The notes: generated by a model from the letters alone, not told the origin. A stretch of 64,000 nucleotides of DNA from Synanceia verrucosa (GCA_029721515.1 CM056556.1:26124169-26188168), one strand, 5' to 3'; shown: positions 12,501-22,503, counted from the stretch's first letter. Numbers and translations: made by a program.

Positions 12501-15500
12501 ACTGAGATTAATGGAAGAATGCAGCCTAAAAAGAGTCGTAAAAAAAGAGTGCTGTTTTCTTTGTTATGGTGAATATCAGATAATTAGCCTAAAAGTGGAA
12601 GCAAAAAAAAAAATTGGTCACCCTCAAATGATTTGTTACTTTTTTTTTTTTGTCCTTTTTTTGCATCTTGTTCTGTGTTTGCGTGATCACCATGGCAACC
12701 ATCAACCTTGAACAACTTATCAGCAGGGGATCAGTTGGCGGCTTGGCCCCTCAAGGCCTTAAATGTTTCCCGTCCGTGAAGCAGCTTGTTCTGCTTGTGT
12801 CATGAAAGTTGCTTTACGGAGTAGTCCTGGAAAAAGCTGGAGTCATCGCAGCACATTAGTCATGGAGAGATGTGAGGCTGGCTGGCATGTTATCTGGGGA
12901 TGGATGTGCTGCTTCAACCTCCATCCATTCCCTTTGTTTGTGTTATGGTTTGGCTTCATCGTGGAGTTCTTTGTCAGGCTGCTCTGGGTGTCTTTGCTGT
13001 ATGTTTGTGCGTAAAGGTCGGCTTGTTTTGGCACAGTTTTGTGTTATTTTATGAAAGGAGACTCTGCAGCAAACAAATGGATTAATTAGGGATGCATGAT
13101 AGTACGAAGCCAAGTTGCTTTCATTGACTTAATGAGGGCTGCATCTGCACACCCTGCCAATAAATACAGAGAAGAAGAACAACAAGAGCAACATGCCGAT
13201 TAAAGAGACAAACATGACGTCGTCAGTTTCAGCCACCGTCTTTCTACAGTAGCCCTAAAGGGACAAACCAAAGCGGCTCTAGAGAGGGTCATTCATGTTT
13301 TTTTGCAGAGGTCATCACATAGTTCTCAGACTACATGCTCGGCACACAGGAGACGTTTCAGTTGGTTGCTGTCTGCAACCTCACTGCTAGATGTATCCGT
13401 TCAATTATCTCTTTATTTACGACATATTAGCCTCGCTGACCTGCTTTGTTTGTAGCTACACGTCATGAACTTTCAATGCTTGTTTCAAAACTTGCAATGC
13501 ATTTCAAAACTTGTATACTGGCTTGTATTGGCTGACAGAGTACAACACCAAGGATTTGATTTATTAAAGCTACCTTTTTTAAGAGATAAGGGATGTGGTC
13601 AGCTTACTTTCAATCCAGTAATTATCAAAAACCCCAAAAAATTGTATTACAGTTGATTATGAAGGATAAACTGTTGTCCACCTCGTTGTCTTGCTCAAGG
13701 ACACCTCAGAAGGCCATGGTTTATTTTGCATTCCTGTGCTGTCGGCATGATTAAATATTTACTTTACTGGAGGGAAATGTTGCCCTGTAAAAAAAAAAAC
13801 AAAAAAAAACCTCTGTTGAAAACAAATTAGCGCTGTGTCTTTTTCAAATAATATGAGGTGATGCACTGTATTTTTGTCCTTATTGTAACCAACTATCTGA
13901 GTTTTCTATGCAACATTCGCTGGGAGAAAAACACAACAACAAGGAAACTAAAGCTGGCAGCCACAGTGATAGAAACACAGTTATGACATCCAGTGAACAA
14001 ATACAGCATCCACCATCTCTTTCTATACAAGTCATGTGCTCGACTTGTATTTTAGGTAAAGGAATAACTGTTCATGTGGTTTTAATCAGAGTGAATTGAT
14101 CCACATCCTCTTATAAACAATATGTGAAACTTTGCCAAATGACCAGACCATCCTGCTTTTGTTAGCATGCGCTAAGCTAACCAAAGGTGGGACATTAACA
14201 CCGGCCGTGCTGCAGATGATGTTTGTTGACGTTCATCTTGTCTTGGCTGCAGCTGCTGACAGCAGATAAACTGTAGAAGGTAACGAACCGCTAATTTTAG
14301 TTTGTTCATGTGTGGCATTGAGAGAGTGAGCAGATGTTCAACATGCACAGAGAGCTCCAGCATCACCCTCCTCCTCCTCTTAGTTCGATGGTTTCTGTCT
14401 GTCCTGTCCGTGCTGCAGGCTTTGAAGGCTGCTCCATGGTGCCCTCTATCTTCCCTCTGGAGACGCTGCACAACTCGCTGTCGCTGAAGCAGGTGGACGA
14501 GTTCCTGAACACGGTGTGTGAGAGCAGCAGCGAGGCCCACGCTAAGACCATGAAAGGTAGGCCTGCATGGAGCAGCAGCTCTCATCCACCTGCTGCTCCC
14601 TGTTTAGTTCACTTCACCACTAGTGCAAGCTGCAAAATACATCTTAATGCCACCCCTTAGTTCAACGCTACAGATGTTGTAATGTGTGTATTTTTTTCCT
14701 TTTCTTCATGTTACTTGTTGTTTGATATATTTTCAGTCTCTACCCTGTAGATGCACAAACTGCAGAGCATAAGGAGGGGTTTGGAAGTGAGGGGGAAAAT
14801 CTTTCCCTCTTTCCTTTTTTACCTCGGTTTATTCTGAAAGGTTAAACTATTCCAGGAAAGGAGGTTTGTTCACTCATGGATAGCATTAAATACTGTGATA
14901 TATAATAATATATAAAGGAAAAATTGTACAAGTGATGACTATATTTTTAAGAGAAAAAAAAAAAAATTATGCCAAGGTTTTTTGGGTAGGAAATGTATTA
15001 ATTTTTTGTTAAATAAAAGGAAAGGTACTGTTCTGGCTGGGTTATGAATATATCAGTATGCTATTAATGTAATTTTAAAAATCATTTATTTGAATCCTCA
15101 GTGAATATTAAGTTTATGTGCTGTCTTCCAGCAGCAGTTCTTCTAAATTCTCATTCACATCTTTCTTTGACCTCTTGGGCTTTTTTCATCAAGGTCGAGG
15201 GGAATCAGTCAAAAAAAGAAACAGAACAGCATTTTGTGCTTTTCAAAATGTTTTAGGCCGTACTCTGGGATGTCATGTGACAACAAACCAGCTGATCACG
15301 AACTGATGAGTTCATGTACTGAAGGTGGAAAATCTCCAAAACAAATGACTGCAAAGTATTCATCAGAAAATATTAAAAATGATGACTGTTATAGTTTAGA
15401 TCAGCTTGTCCTTTTCTTTTCCTGCTGTTAAATTTAGGGGGCTGTGGACAGGAAGGGCTAAGATTCCTTTAATGTTGATTCTAAGAGGTCTTAATGTGTT

Positions 15501-16989
15501 GTTTTTGTTCCAGCTCTCTCCAGCCTGTTTGACTCTCAGAGCCAGACGTCTCTGTACAGCCCTCAGCAGCCTCTGTCCTCCTCTGGATCTGAGACGTCTC
15601 TTCGGCCGCCCAGCCAGCCTCTGTGGCGTGAGTGTCCAAATGATTTCACAGCATTATGCAACACATAGTCTGTGTTTTCACTGCACTGCAGTCCCTGCTT
15701 GGTGGCTATATTTTATAAGATTTCACAGGCTTTTAATCCTCAGCTCTTCCAGTGGAGCTGCCATGTGTTAAAAAGAGCAACTGCACAAAAGAAGAGCACG
15801 GTGATGCTGGAAAAAGGCCTTCCTCAGATGTTACTGGACAGGCTGAGTTTATCTGCAGTGACCCTGTGGTCTCAGATATTAACTGTATCATCAGGAAAAG
15901 GTCACATCCTCAGCTGAAAAAGCATCTGAGCCAGAGCTGCTAGCGGCTGCACATTTTCATGATTTATTTATCTCTTCATCAAAGTTATAGATAATAGTTT
16001 TCAGCAAAAACGCTTAAAGTCACAGTGCACAGCACGATCAGGCCTGCTCTTTTAGTTCTTATCTTTCACTCCTCTTCCTCTTCACCTCTTTTCTTCAATC
16101 TGTCTTTTCCCCTCTTTTTATTCCCTAGGTGGTGGTGAGGTGTTTAATTTAGCCTCCTCACAGTCTTGATTGCTGAAGCATCTGTAATTTCCTCCTGGAC
16201 TTATTTTCTTTTGTCACCTCTTTTCATCCACCTCTGGTGTATTTTCGTTACATCGTGCACATTTTGCGTGTTTTTGTTTGTTTTTTTTTATCTCTCATTG
16301 AACAAAACCAAGTTTATGCTTTTTGGAAATTATAAGAAAAACATTCAAGTACAAGTTATGATAGACAGTGTTCAAACAGAAAGTGGAAATACTCTGTATC
16401 ATTTATCGCAGGGATGCAGCTGGATGAATTCTGCGCTTGTTCTGCTGTAGTAAAAAGACAGCAGAGTCTTTGACGCTGTAGTTTTTACGTCAAAACGACT
16501 GTGAAACATTTGAATTCACTGTAATTTCCAGCTTCATAGAGACGTGCATCATTGTGTTGGCTGTAGAATATAGAGAGAACTGACCTTAGTCAGAGTATAT
16601 TCAGTCACATTAGTGGTGAACACACTGACATGCACATGGCTGGATTTCTGGGAACTCCCAACAAGTTTTCATAAAATTCTCCATGGCAACAGAAGTGAGG
16701 AGATGACGCCTTCCTGTTTTAGGCGGATCACTCCTCCTATGACGCACTCATGGTAGCAAACAGTTCATGCTCAGACTCCCAGTAATGAGATAAGTATTTC
16801 CATCAGGGAGGAGGAGGCAGTTTGTTAATGTCTGTCCAGATCTGTGACTGTTCTGTGATCTGACTGAATTTCCTGTTTCTTGTTGTTGTTTTTAAAGATG
16901 GCAGTATCCCCTCCAGTGCTGTCTCCAGTGCCGGCCCCTCCTCCCCGATCACGGACAGCTCAGGCCTGAACTTTAGCTTCAGTGAGTAG
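1..16989 (+). CDS. ppip5k1: PPIP5K1, inositol hexakisphosphate/diphosphoinositol-pentakisphosphate kinase 1 (3' part of gene)
   Basis: The PPIP5K family phosphorylates InsP6 and 5-InsP7 at the 1-position, giving 1-InsP7 and InsP8, in the cytosol; an N-terminal ATP-grasp kinase is followed by a histidine-acid-phosphatase-like domain. Only the end of the phosphatase-like domain and the tail lie in the window; the kinase half is upstream. Exons: 1-146, 345-472, 595-709, 2406-2513, 2599-2715, 3545-3685, 3825-3933, 6819-6968, 9102-9164, 14419-14556, 15514-15627 and 16898-16989, all with GT-AG borders and matching phases. Diagnostic segments are YDISKIPDIYDCIKYD, RHVRTRLYFTSESHVHSLL, ELNYMTQIVIMLYED, EERFHVELHFSPGVKG, VKRFSVSFARHPTNG and LETLHNSLSLKQVDEFL. 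The segment around RNRKTGSMEVLSETS and the MAP1A neighbour favour PPIP5K1 over PPIP5K2. Candidate cassette exons lie at 9023-9055 and 10899-11075. The 3' end is uncertain: the last exon either reads into TAG at 16987-16989 or splices onward at GTGAGT (16982). Confidence 0.93.
345..472 (+). CDS. ppip5k1: PPIP5K1 exon (phosphatase-like domain)
   Basis: The acceptor ATCATCAG precedes GAG TAC GGA. The exon encodes EYGISKAEKLDIAQAY through LDLQRTHEDEAVNKLHPL and ends in phase 2 at the donor GTGAGA. This is the family segment just before the conserved YSRGVMSPGRHVRTR stretch. Confidence 0.92.
595..709 (+). CDS. ppip5k1: PPIP5K1 exon with the RHVRTRLYFTSESH segment
   Basis: The acceptor TGTTCAG precedes 595. 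The first base completes the Leu codon of the previous exon, then YSRGVMSPGRHVRTRLYF, TSESHVHSLLSVFRYGGLLD follows. The donor is GTACGT at 710. This is among the most conserved stretches of the phosphatase-like domain in the family. Confidence 0.95.
710..2405. other. PPIP5K1 intron, no further feature seen
   Basis: AT-rich intron DNA from donor GTACGT to acceptor TACCAG. Short open frames here have no homology or splice support. Nothing repetitive stands out by eye. Confidence 0.6.
2406..2513 (+). CDS. ppip5k1: PPIP5K1 exon (YLSAVTELNYMTQIVIMLYED)
   Basis: An open frame extends further upstream, but homology places the acceptor at GAGTACCAG|GAG. The exon encodes EEKDQQWKQAMDYLSAV then TELNYMTQIVIMLYEDNNK, 36 codons in phase 0, with the donor GTCTCT. 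It is the end of the phosphatase-like fold. Confidence 0.93.
2599..2715 (+). CDS. ppip5k1: PPIP5K1 exon (ERFHVELHFSPGVKG)
   Basis: The acceptor GTGAGCAG precedes GAC CCC. The exon is 39 codons in phase 0, encoding DPSSEERFHVELHFSPGVKG and ending FGFRPASSE before the donor GTGTCG. FRPASSE closes the globular part in PPIP5K1; sequence after it is disordered and Ser/Pro rich. Confidence 0.94.
2932..3294 (-). mobile_element. tRNA-derived SINE, copy 1, inside a PPIP5K1 intron
   Basis: A 363-bp minus-strand copy of the same element as 28380-28743: on the minus strand it begins GGAGGCACGGTGGTGTAGTG, carries a B-box-like GGTTCGATTCC and ends in GGATGGCTGGATGGAGT-type sequence. It is flanked by the perfect 10-bp direct repeat CTTACATGTA (2922-2931 and 3295-3304), which marks a retrotransposition target duplication. 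The element type is widespread in teleosts; the exact family name was not checked. Confidence 0.8.
3479..3505. repeat. (TG)n microsatellite
   Basis: About 13 TG dinucleotides lie in the intron roughly 40 bp upstream of the acceptor at 3544. The tract sits close enough to the acceptor to affect splicing through TG-binding factors, but that is only an inference. Confidence 0.95.
3545..3685 (+). CDS. ppip5k1: PPIP5K1 exon (tail, RRSPMIRNRKTGSME)
   Basis: The acceptor GACCAATCAG precedes AAT CAA. The exon is 47 codons in phase 0, encoding NQDKKPNQGSLEDLS and ending QRRSPMIRNRKTGSME, with donor GTACCA. The basic RNRK run next to Ser/Pro is a PPIP5K1 tail hallmark. The open frame continues at both ends into intron sequence and should not be read as coding there. 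Confidence 0.92.
3825..3933 (+). CDS. ppip5k1: PPIP5K1 exon (VLSETS, Ser-rich tail)
   Basis: The acceptor CATGTTCAG precedes GTC CTC. The exon encodes VLSETSPTQSSKGCTSHRLF and ends KPASGL plus one base (phase 1) before GTGGGC. It continues the recalled mammalian order GSMEVLSETS, RLF, then SGLG. Confidence 0.88.
4398..4482 (+). repeat. Retroelement 3' tail with (GACTT)n end
   Basis: The sequence AGATTGTAAAGCCCAATGAGG, an internal ATTGGGCTATACAAATAAAG and then three GACTT repeats match in style the 3' ends of common teleost LINE/SINE copies. It lies wholly in a PPIP5K1 intron. The family is not determined. Confidence 0.6.
5838..6600. mobile_element. LINE-like repeat interrupted by a MITE-like element with CAGGGTTC ends
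   Basis: The flanks (CAAAAGCCTTTATTGTTATT at about 5850; repeated TTATTGCACA at about 6505 and 6538) look like one non-LTR repeat split by an insertion. The insertion (about 5979-6485) starts CAGGGTTCCCGCGG and ends in the inverted GCAAGAACCCTG, and is full of TCTTAAAT repeats. Within it, about 6290-6395, is a second repeat with CCAATATCGGCATCGGCCT. No clean 8-bp target duplication is visible around the MITE. Confidence 0.55.
6819..6968 (+). CDS. ppip5k1: PPIP5K1 exon (SGLFSAS, SAPNLRDY)
   Basis: The acceptor CTCACACAG at 6818 was chosen because only it restores the phase and gives G-SLCSGLFSASTLGVS, parallel to the CTGLFS and SSSAPNLQDY segments of mammalian PPIP5K1. The nearer CTTCAG at about 6841 would break the frame. 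The exon ends LPCQIGMF plus one base at the donor GTATGT. Confidence 0.88.
6969..9022. other. PPIP5K1 intron, no further feature seen
   Basis: Single-copy-looking intron DNA. I saw no repeat or exon with support other than the candidate microexon that ends it. Confidence 0.5.
9023..9055 (+). CDS. ppip5k1: Candidate 33-nt cassette microexon of PPIP5K1
   Basis: A strong pyrimidine tract and AAG acceptor precede TA AAA GTC, and ACAG|GTACCA is a good donor. The exon is phase 1 in and phase 1 out, so it fits between the exons at 6819-6968 and 9102-9164 with or without inclusion, encoding VKVISGTRAET. There is no homology support that I can recall, so it rests on splice signals and phase alone. 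Confidence 0.45.
9102..9164 (+). CDS. ppip5k1: PPIP5K1 exon (PPVKRFSVSFARHPTNG)
   Basis: The acceptor TCTCCTCAG precedes AG CTG TTC. The exon encodes ELFSMPPVKRFSVSFARHPT and ends in Asn plus one base at GTATGT. VKRFSVSF.(K/R)HPTNG is one of the best conserved islands of the tail in both vertebrate paralogues. Confidence 0.94.
9165..10898. other. PPIP5K1 intron, no further feature seen
   Basis: AT-rich intron sequence. A short GGAT repeat occurs near 9470. No supported exon or mobile element was seen. Confidence 0.5.
10899..11075 (+). CDS. ppip5k1: Candidate 177-nt cassette exon of PPIP5K1
   Basis: The acceptor CTTGTCCCTCAG and donor CCACG|GTCAGC bound a phase 1-1 exon of 59 codons that fits between the HPTNG exon and the FEGCSMVP exon. 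It encodes DELQVVQLLGGRPAEPALLG, then VDGAIAHHLLHC and FRLLKSWLMSGQELPESLHG. Codons are GC-rich at third positions, unlike the AT-rich intron around it. I do not recall this segment in the main mammalian isoform, so it may be an optional or lineage-specific exon. Confidence 0.6.
11076..14418. other. PPIP5K1 intron, 3.3 kb
   Basis: Intron DNA with homopolymer runs (A-rich at about 13790-13810 and 12605) and a short GTTAGCATGCGCTAAGCTAACC palindrome at 14161-14182, possibly a remnant of a GCTAAGCTAAC-ended MITE. No supported exon was seen. Confidence 0.5.
14419..14556 (+). CDS. ppip5k1: PPIP5K1 exon (FEGCSMVPSIFPLETLHNSLSL)
   Basis: The acceptor CCGTGCTGCAG precedes GC TTT GAA. The exon encodes GFEGCSMVPSIFPLETLHNS, then LSLKQVDEFLNTVCESSSEA, ending TMK plus one base at GTAGGC. 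The LETLHN.LSL..V.EFL block is conserved in both paralogues. Confidence 0.95.
14557..16897. other. PPIP5K1 introns flanking exon 15514-15627
   Basis: Two introns of 0.96 and 1.27 kb. Open frames at 15118-15431 and 15672-15943 read across intron sequence and lack splice or homology support. Confidence 0.5.
15514..15627 (+). CDS. ppip5k1: PPIP5K1 exon (Ser/Gln/Pro-rich tail)
   Basis: The acceptor TTTGTTCCAG precedes CT CTC TCC. The exon encodes ALSSLFDSQSQTSLYSPQQ, SSSGSETSLRPPSQPLW and ends in phase 1 at GTGAGT. The order A-L-F-D-S matches the recalled mammalian tail (AALFDSMHSSQ); beyond that the sequence is low complexity. Confidence 0.82.
16898..16989 (+). CDS. ppip5k1: PPIP5K1 last visible exon (VSSAGPSSP), alternative ends
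   Basis: The acceptor TGTTTTTAAAG precedes AT GGC AGT. The exon encodes HGSIPSSAVSSAGPSSPITD and SSGLNFSFS. At 16981 a strong donor (A|GTGAGT) overlaps the reading frame; if it is not used, translation continues through Ser-Glu to TAG at 16987-16989. The VSSAGPSSP island matches the mammalian tail. No convincing downstream exon was found before 27 kb. Confidence 0.8.
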
Positions 16990-17602
16990 ACCGTCTGTCT
17001 GGAAAGCACAAGGACTTCTGGGTATCTAAGGGCACGATGTGGAGGCCTCTGTCCACCTCTCATTCATCTTTTCTGCTGCTTTTCACGCAAAACCAAAACC
17101 AGTGGAGAGGATGCAGAGCGGCCGCTTTTCCTTTCAGTATTACAAACTGTAAATCAAATCATTCAGACTGCACTCATGTGATCATCATCGAACCTTCCTC
17201 TGCAACGCAAAAGAGACAAAACACTGGACCATCAACGTTCATGAAAGCAGCTCAGACTGAGCAGCAGGTTTCACACTAAGGTGTGCTTTGAGTTTAATTC
17301 GATGCTGCTGCGCTAAAGCATCAACAGGGCCTGTCGGTTTTGGTTTTTTTTAGCCCAAATGCTGTTCAAAAAATATCTTACATCCCAGTGGCCTCATCCG
17401 TGACCTTAAATTTCATGTATATACTTGTACATGCATGATCGATAAAGGTTCTGTGTTCTTCAGCTTTATCTAAACAGCTGAAATACACCACAGACTGAGA
17501 TGCATTTGCATTAGAAATTAGAAGGAAAAGAAGCTGCTGTCTGTTGAATTCAGGTGCAATTTGTGAACATTTCATCACACAGTGAGAGTGAAGCGGCAGC
17601 TA

Positions 17603-17892
17603 GTTAGCTTAGCTTAGCTTAGCACAAAGACTGGGAATGGGGAAACAAAGGTCACAAAACACCACGTCTAATTAACTTCTTGTATCTTGTTCGTTTAATT
17701 TGTTCAGAAAGTGAAGCATAAGAACAACAACTGCTGGTTTTATGAGGCAAAATATTCAGTACAGTTTTTTTGTTTTTAATCAAGCTGGATATAAAGTGAT
17801 AATTATTGAGCTTTAACTGTAGGTAGACGTTATCTATTAGAGCCTGACGAGCCTTTTCTCTGTTTCCAGTGTTTGTGCTATGCTAAGCTAAC
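17603..17892. mobile_element. MITE with GTTAGCTTAGC terminal inverted repeats
   Basis: The left end reads GTTAGCTTAGCTTAGCTTAG then CACAAAGACTGG; the right end, reverse-complemented, reads GTTAGCTTAGCATAGCACAA then ACACTGG. The ends are clearly inverted copies of about 28 bp with an extra CTTAG unit at left. About 290 bp, non-coding. This end sequence is familiar from many fish genomes. Confidence 0.65.
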
Positions 17893-17954
17893 CAGTTTAG
17901 CTTGGTATTTTCTCACCCACTCCAGGTTAAAGAGCAGCAGAGTCTGTGCAGTAT

Positions 17955-17960
17955 AATAAA
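17955..17960 (+). terminator. Possible PPIP5K1 polyadenylation signal
   Basis: AATAAA lies about 970 bp downstream of the TAG at 16989. It is just past a MITE and in AT-rich DNA, so chance occurrence is likely; other AATAAA motifs follow. Confidence 0.2.
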
Positions 17961-19162
17961 AACATTTTGTGTTACAAAAAAAACCCAACTCACAATTATT
18001 TTCTAAACCTAACCAAGTTGTGTTGTGTAAACAGCTTGTGCTGCAGGTGCACTGATCACTCATGCTGCTGGACTTTTGTAGGAAAACATGAAAAATTAGA
18101 AATAACTTTTAGTAAGATAATGTGAGGAATCGCTGCACACATGATGATCTACACACAACAAAACAAAACAAACAAATTCCCCAAAATGTCTAAAAGTTCC
18201 TTTTTGGAGTGTGTCACACTGGAAACCTGAGAAATGGTCCTTGTTCTTTTTAATTTGATTTAAATCATGAACAAAGGAGAAAGTCCAGCGCAGAAATGAG
18301 ACAAACATCATGGAAAAACATGAGGCTTCATCATTTCAGTGCTAAATTTAAGTTTTATTCAGTGTTTTTAGTTTACGTCCTACAACCAAAATGTGTTTGT
18401 ATCCTGTGAGACTTCAGCTTCAGTCAACTATTGTTGGTTTTTTCAATTATCAGCTGCTGTAGAAAGAGAATTATATGTATATGTGCCTTTTTAAATGAAT
18501 ATTTAATAGAATATCATAAATGCTGTGGGTTTCCTGCTGTATTGTTATTACATTCATTGAAGGAGGGTTTACGAATCAAAGATGTCAATGAATTCTGTGG
18601 CTTACTTTAATTTTAGAATTAAAGGGAGGAACCACTTGATTAAGTATAAACAGTATGAATGTACTTTTACAGAAAACTACCTGGCTGTTGTGTGTTTGCA
18701 ATCACCAAATATTCTGTGTATTTAATCGAATGTATTTGAATGACTGTACTTGTTGATTTAAGGAGTGATACTCAGGTAGATCATGACTCTACATGTGACT
18801 GAACTGGGGGTCAGTTCACTTTCAGTTATTTTCAAAAGAAATAGATTCAGTGGTGCAAATAAATACTTTTATTACTTTGACCAAGAGCTCTATCGTTAAA
18901 CAGTCAGTAGGAGGTTTATCATGGTGGAGCTCTGTTTTTATGGGCAGCACCAAAGTTAAATACGCTGAAATAAAACTGGTTAAACTGAAAACGAACTGAC
19001 TCCCAAACACCTGCTGTAGAACATATATCTATGTATATTTTAGTCAACATCAAAGAGTTTATTTCTAGTTTTAGATTTCAATAAGTCTGATGCTTTTGTT
19101 CCCTAAATTTGAGTTGCTTTGTACCTTTAGTTGTGTATTTATGTGATTATTTAATGTCAGCC

Positions 19163-19272
19163 AGAGAGGAGGAGGAGGAGGAGGAGGAGGAGGAGGAGGA
19201 GGAGGAGGAGGAGGTGGTGGAGGAGGAGGTGGAGGAGGCGGAGGAGGAGGTGGAGGAGGAGGCGGAGGCGTC
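19163..19272. repeat. (GGA)n purine tract
   Basis: About 108 bp made almost only of GGA triplets with occasional GGT/GGC, giving a poly-Glu or poly-Ser frame by chance. No splice or homology support for coding. Confidence 0.95.
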
Positions 19273-19437
19273 TGTCAGTGTTTGGCTGCTGGAGAACAAA
19301 GTCCAGGTTTGATGAGTCAAACGTGTGAAACGTTTCTGTTCAGATTCAGAAAGAGGAAGAGGAGCAAATAAATAAACAAACAAACGGTGAAATCTTGTTG
19401 CTCATTATCTATCAAGCACAACAGAGCGGAGACTGTT

Positions 19438-19889
19438 TATTCTTCACGTATTTCTTCCCTGCTTCCTTTCCTAATTTCCTCTCCTCTTGTGTTTCCCCTC
19501 CCTCCTTTCTCCTAGTCTCTCTCTGTCTCCTCTCCTAGACTCTTTGTCTGCTGTCCTAGTCTCCTCTTTTAGTTTCCTCTCCTCTCATGTCTCCTAGTCT
19601 CTGTCTCCTCTCATAATCTCCTCTCCTTGTTTCCTCTCCTCTACTGTGTCATTCTCTTTTTCTGTCTCCTTTCCTAGTCTCTCCTTGTTTCCTCTCCTGC
19701 TAGTCTCCTCCCCTTGTTTCCTCTCCTCTTAGTCTACTCTCCTTGTTTCCTCTCCTGCTAGTCTCCTCTCCTTGTTTCCTCTCCTCTCCTGTGTCCTAGT
19801 CTCTTCCTCTTTTCTCCTCTCCTAGTCTCTCCTTGTTCCCTCCCCTTTTTCTTTCTTCTCCTCTCACTCTGCTAGCCCCCCCCCCCCCA

Positions 19890-19914
<25 letters not shown>
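19438..19914. repeat. Long pyrimidine-rich minisatellite ending in C-run and (CA)n
   Basis: About 440 bp of CT-rich sequence built from variants of CTAGTCTCCTCTCCTTGTTT, followed by a 14-base C run (about 19876-19889) and about 12 CA repeats to 19914. It lies 170 bp from the GGA tract on the same strand, so the two tracts are complementary in composition. Confidence 0.9.
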
Positions 19915-19920
<6 letters not shown>

Positions 19921-22111
19921 AAGAATAGTGATGAGTCATGCCACCTTGTTTTGCGCCCGTGCGTTGCCACGGTGACGCCCCCAGATGTAATTGACTCCTG
20001 AGTGATGCTCAGACAGAGACCGCCGACTCACCGGAAGCCAAACACTGATGTCATTTATCTGTCTGCTCGTTCTCTCAGGCTTCATTTCCAACATTAACAC
20101 ACACACACACACACTTTCGTCCATCTCTTTTACATAAACACACACTTTTACTAGCACACATTGAGTGCTTCAGCTGCTCAGCATTAGTCCTACACAAGCG
20201 TCATTTGTAACTTTATTCAAGACATTATCATTGTTTCGGTCACCAGCTGACTGGTGATGAGTCTGTCCACTGAGGCTACAGGTGTGTTGAACACCAAGAA
20301 ACAGACAGTTTGAGTTTGAGTGTCACAAAATGCTTGTGTGAAAGTGTTTTTGTGCTCTCAGGGTTTTGAAACCCCTCTGTGTGGTGATAAGAGCCTCACT
20401 TCCTGCATCAATCAGCTGAGTCTAATGTAAACATGTAAGGCATATTTGCTTATATATTCCCAGAGGCTGTATTTTTCACTTTCCCTCAGTGTTGTGAGAG
20501 AAGTTATGAACTAATAAAAAATCTACTCCAGAGTGAGATTAAAAGATTTTAAAGGAGCTAAAACATCTTTTTATTTCTTTTTCATGTGTATTTTCAACAG
20601 AGTTTCCACAGTGTCCTGACTTCCTGCCTGCTGCTCAGAGACTCCACTAATTGCCTGGAATTTAGATGTAAATACAAAGAGAGAAGTGGGAGGGAAAGAG
20701 GAGAGAATTACCCTCATCGACAGGAAGGTGTCCAGTTAGTGAACGCCCACATCACATCCTTGCCTCCCACATAACGTTCTTCCAAAGTCAAAATGCATCG
20801 TCATGGTAACCTGGAGGAGAGAGAGGGGTTGTTTTGCTCGGTGACGTGGCAGCAGGGTGATAGTGGAGCATCCAGTGTGAGTGAACGACCGGCCACATCT
20901 CCTCTGTTTGTCCCTGAACGCAGAAATAAAATGAGGTTGGATGTTTTACCACAGGAGGGAAGTGAGATGTGAGACAGATTAGGAGGCATTGATCACTGGG
21001 TGTCACAGCATCAGATGGAGGAGTGGATCCATCACATTGATTTTCATCCTTCAGGGAGAGAGATCATTGACTTCTTGTTCCCTCCCTGCTCGGTCACAAA
21101 TCTGCAGATATCAACTGGAAAACTGCAGAGTTATGATGAGAGGAGGGAAATGAGAAGTGCTGCTGAAGTTTAACTTCAAATCAACAAGCTGACCTAAAAG
21201 ACTTCAGCACTTTCAGATAATTAATTCAAAGTTTTGCAAAAGTGAGCTTTGCTAGTGTGTGTTGAACTAATTCAGTGTTTTTATTTTGTTATGTCATCAA
21301 CAGAATCTGTGAGGCGCTGCAGGAACAAGGTGGGACCAGCGTTTTCTTACTGTAATGACTTACTGGATGATTTTATTTTGTAACAATCCTGAAAACGAGT
21401 CTTTTTGTTCATCAGGAATAAGTCTTTACCATGTTCACCATCATAGTTTAGCGTGCACTGAACACAAAGGACAGCTGAGGTAGTATTTTTATCCTGGTGA
21501 TGAAATGTTATTATGATTCATTCACCAATGGTCATGAATTAGTTATTGAGATTTTTCTGTCTGGATGGAAACGCTCTACCGCCACACTTAAAATCTAAAT
21601 AATGTCACATTTACTACCTTCATGTGTTGGATTTTCATTTAATTGCTTTAACTTTCACACAGAAGAGGACCTGTGAGTTCCTGTGTCTGTGTTTTTTTAA
21701 GGTAATGTCTGTTAGCTGAACACAAACATCATTAGACATGAGGACATGAAAACCATTTTACTAAACCTGATTTTCTGACTCCAGCGTGCTAAACAACATC
21801 GACACGTTATTAGAAAACTAAATAACATAATGCAACAGTTTGCTGGAACTAATCACAGTTAATGAGACGCCCAGATTCCTGTTCTTAATAAAGCTGCATC
21901 AATAGATGGAAAATAATTGTTTTGCAATAAACTTGTTGGCGATAAAATTTCACAGTAGAAATGAATCACAGTAATAACTCTTAATGTGTTGTTAATGTGT
22001 TTTTTTTCAGTGGGATGGAAAAACAAACCAACACCTCAGCAGTTCTACTATGATGTGAAAATCTTATTTTTGTTTTGTTTATTGAGACTTGATTACATTT
22101 ATTTTTTTAAC

Positions 22112-22503
22112 ATCTATCTGTCTGTCTATCTATCTATCTATCTGTCTGTCTGTCTATCTGTCTATCTATCTGTCTATCTTTCTGTCTGTCTATCTATCTA
22201 TCTATCTGTCTATCTATCTATCTGTCTGTCTATCTATCTATCTATCTGTCTATCTATCTATCTATCTGTCTATCTATCTGTCTATCTGTCTATCTTTCTG
22301 TCTATCTATCTGTCTATCTATCTATCTATCTGTCTATCTATCTGTCTATCTGTCTATCTTTCTGTCTATCTATCTATCTATCTATCTGTCTGTCTGTCTG
22401 TCTATCTTTCTGTCTATCTATCTGTCTATCTATCTGTCTATCTGTCTATCTATCTGTCTATCTGTCTATCTATCTGTCTATCTATCTATCTATCTGTCTA
22501 GCT
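22112..22503. repeat. (TCTA/TCTG)n tetranucleotide array
   Basis: About 390 bp of interspersed TCTA, TCTG and rare TCTT units. The open frames through it (YLSVYLSI type) are artefacts of the repeat. Confidence 0.97.

Noticed and set aside
19109..19383. Poly-Glu and poly-Ser frames
   Set aside because: Translations of the GGA tract on either strand.
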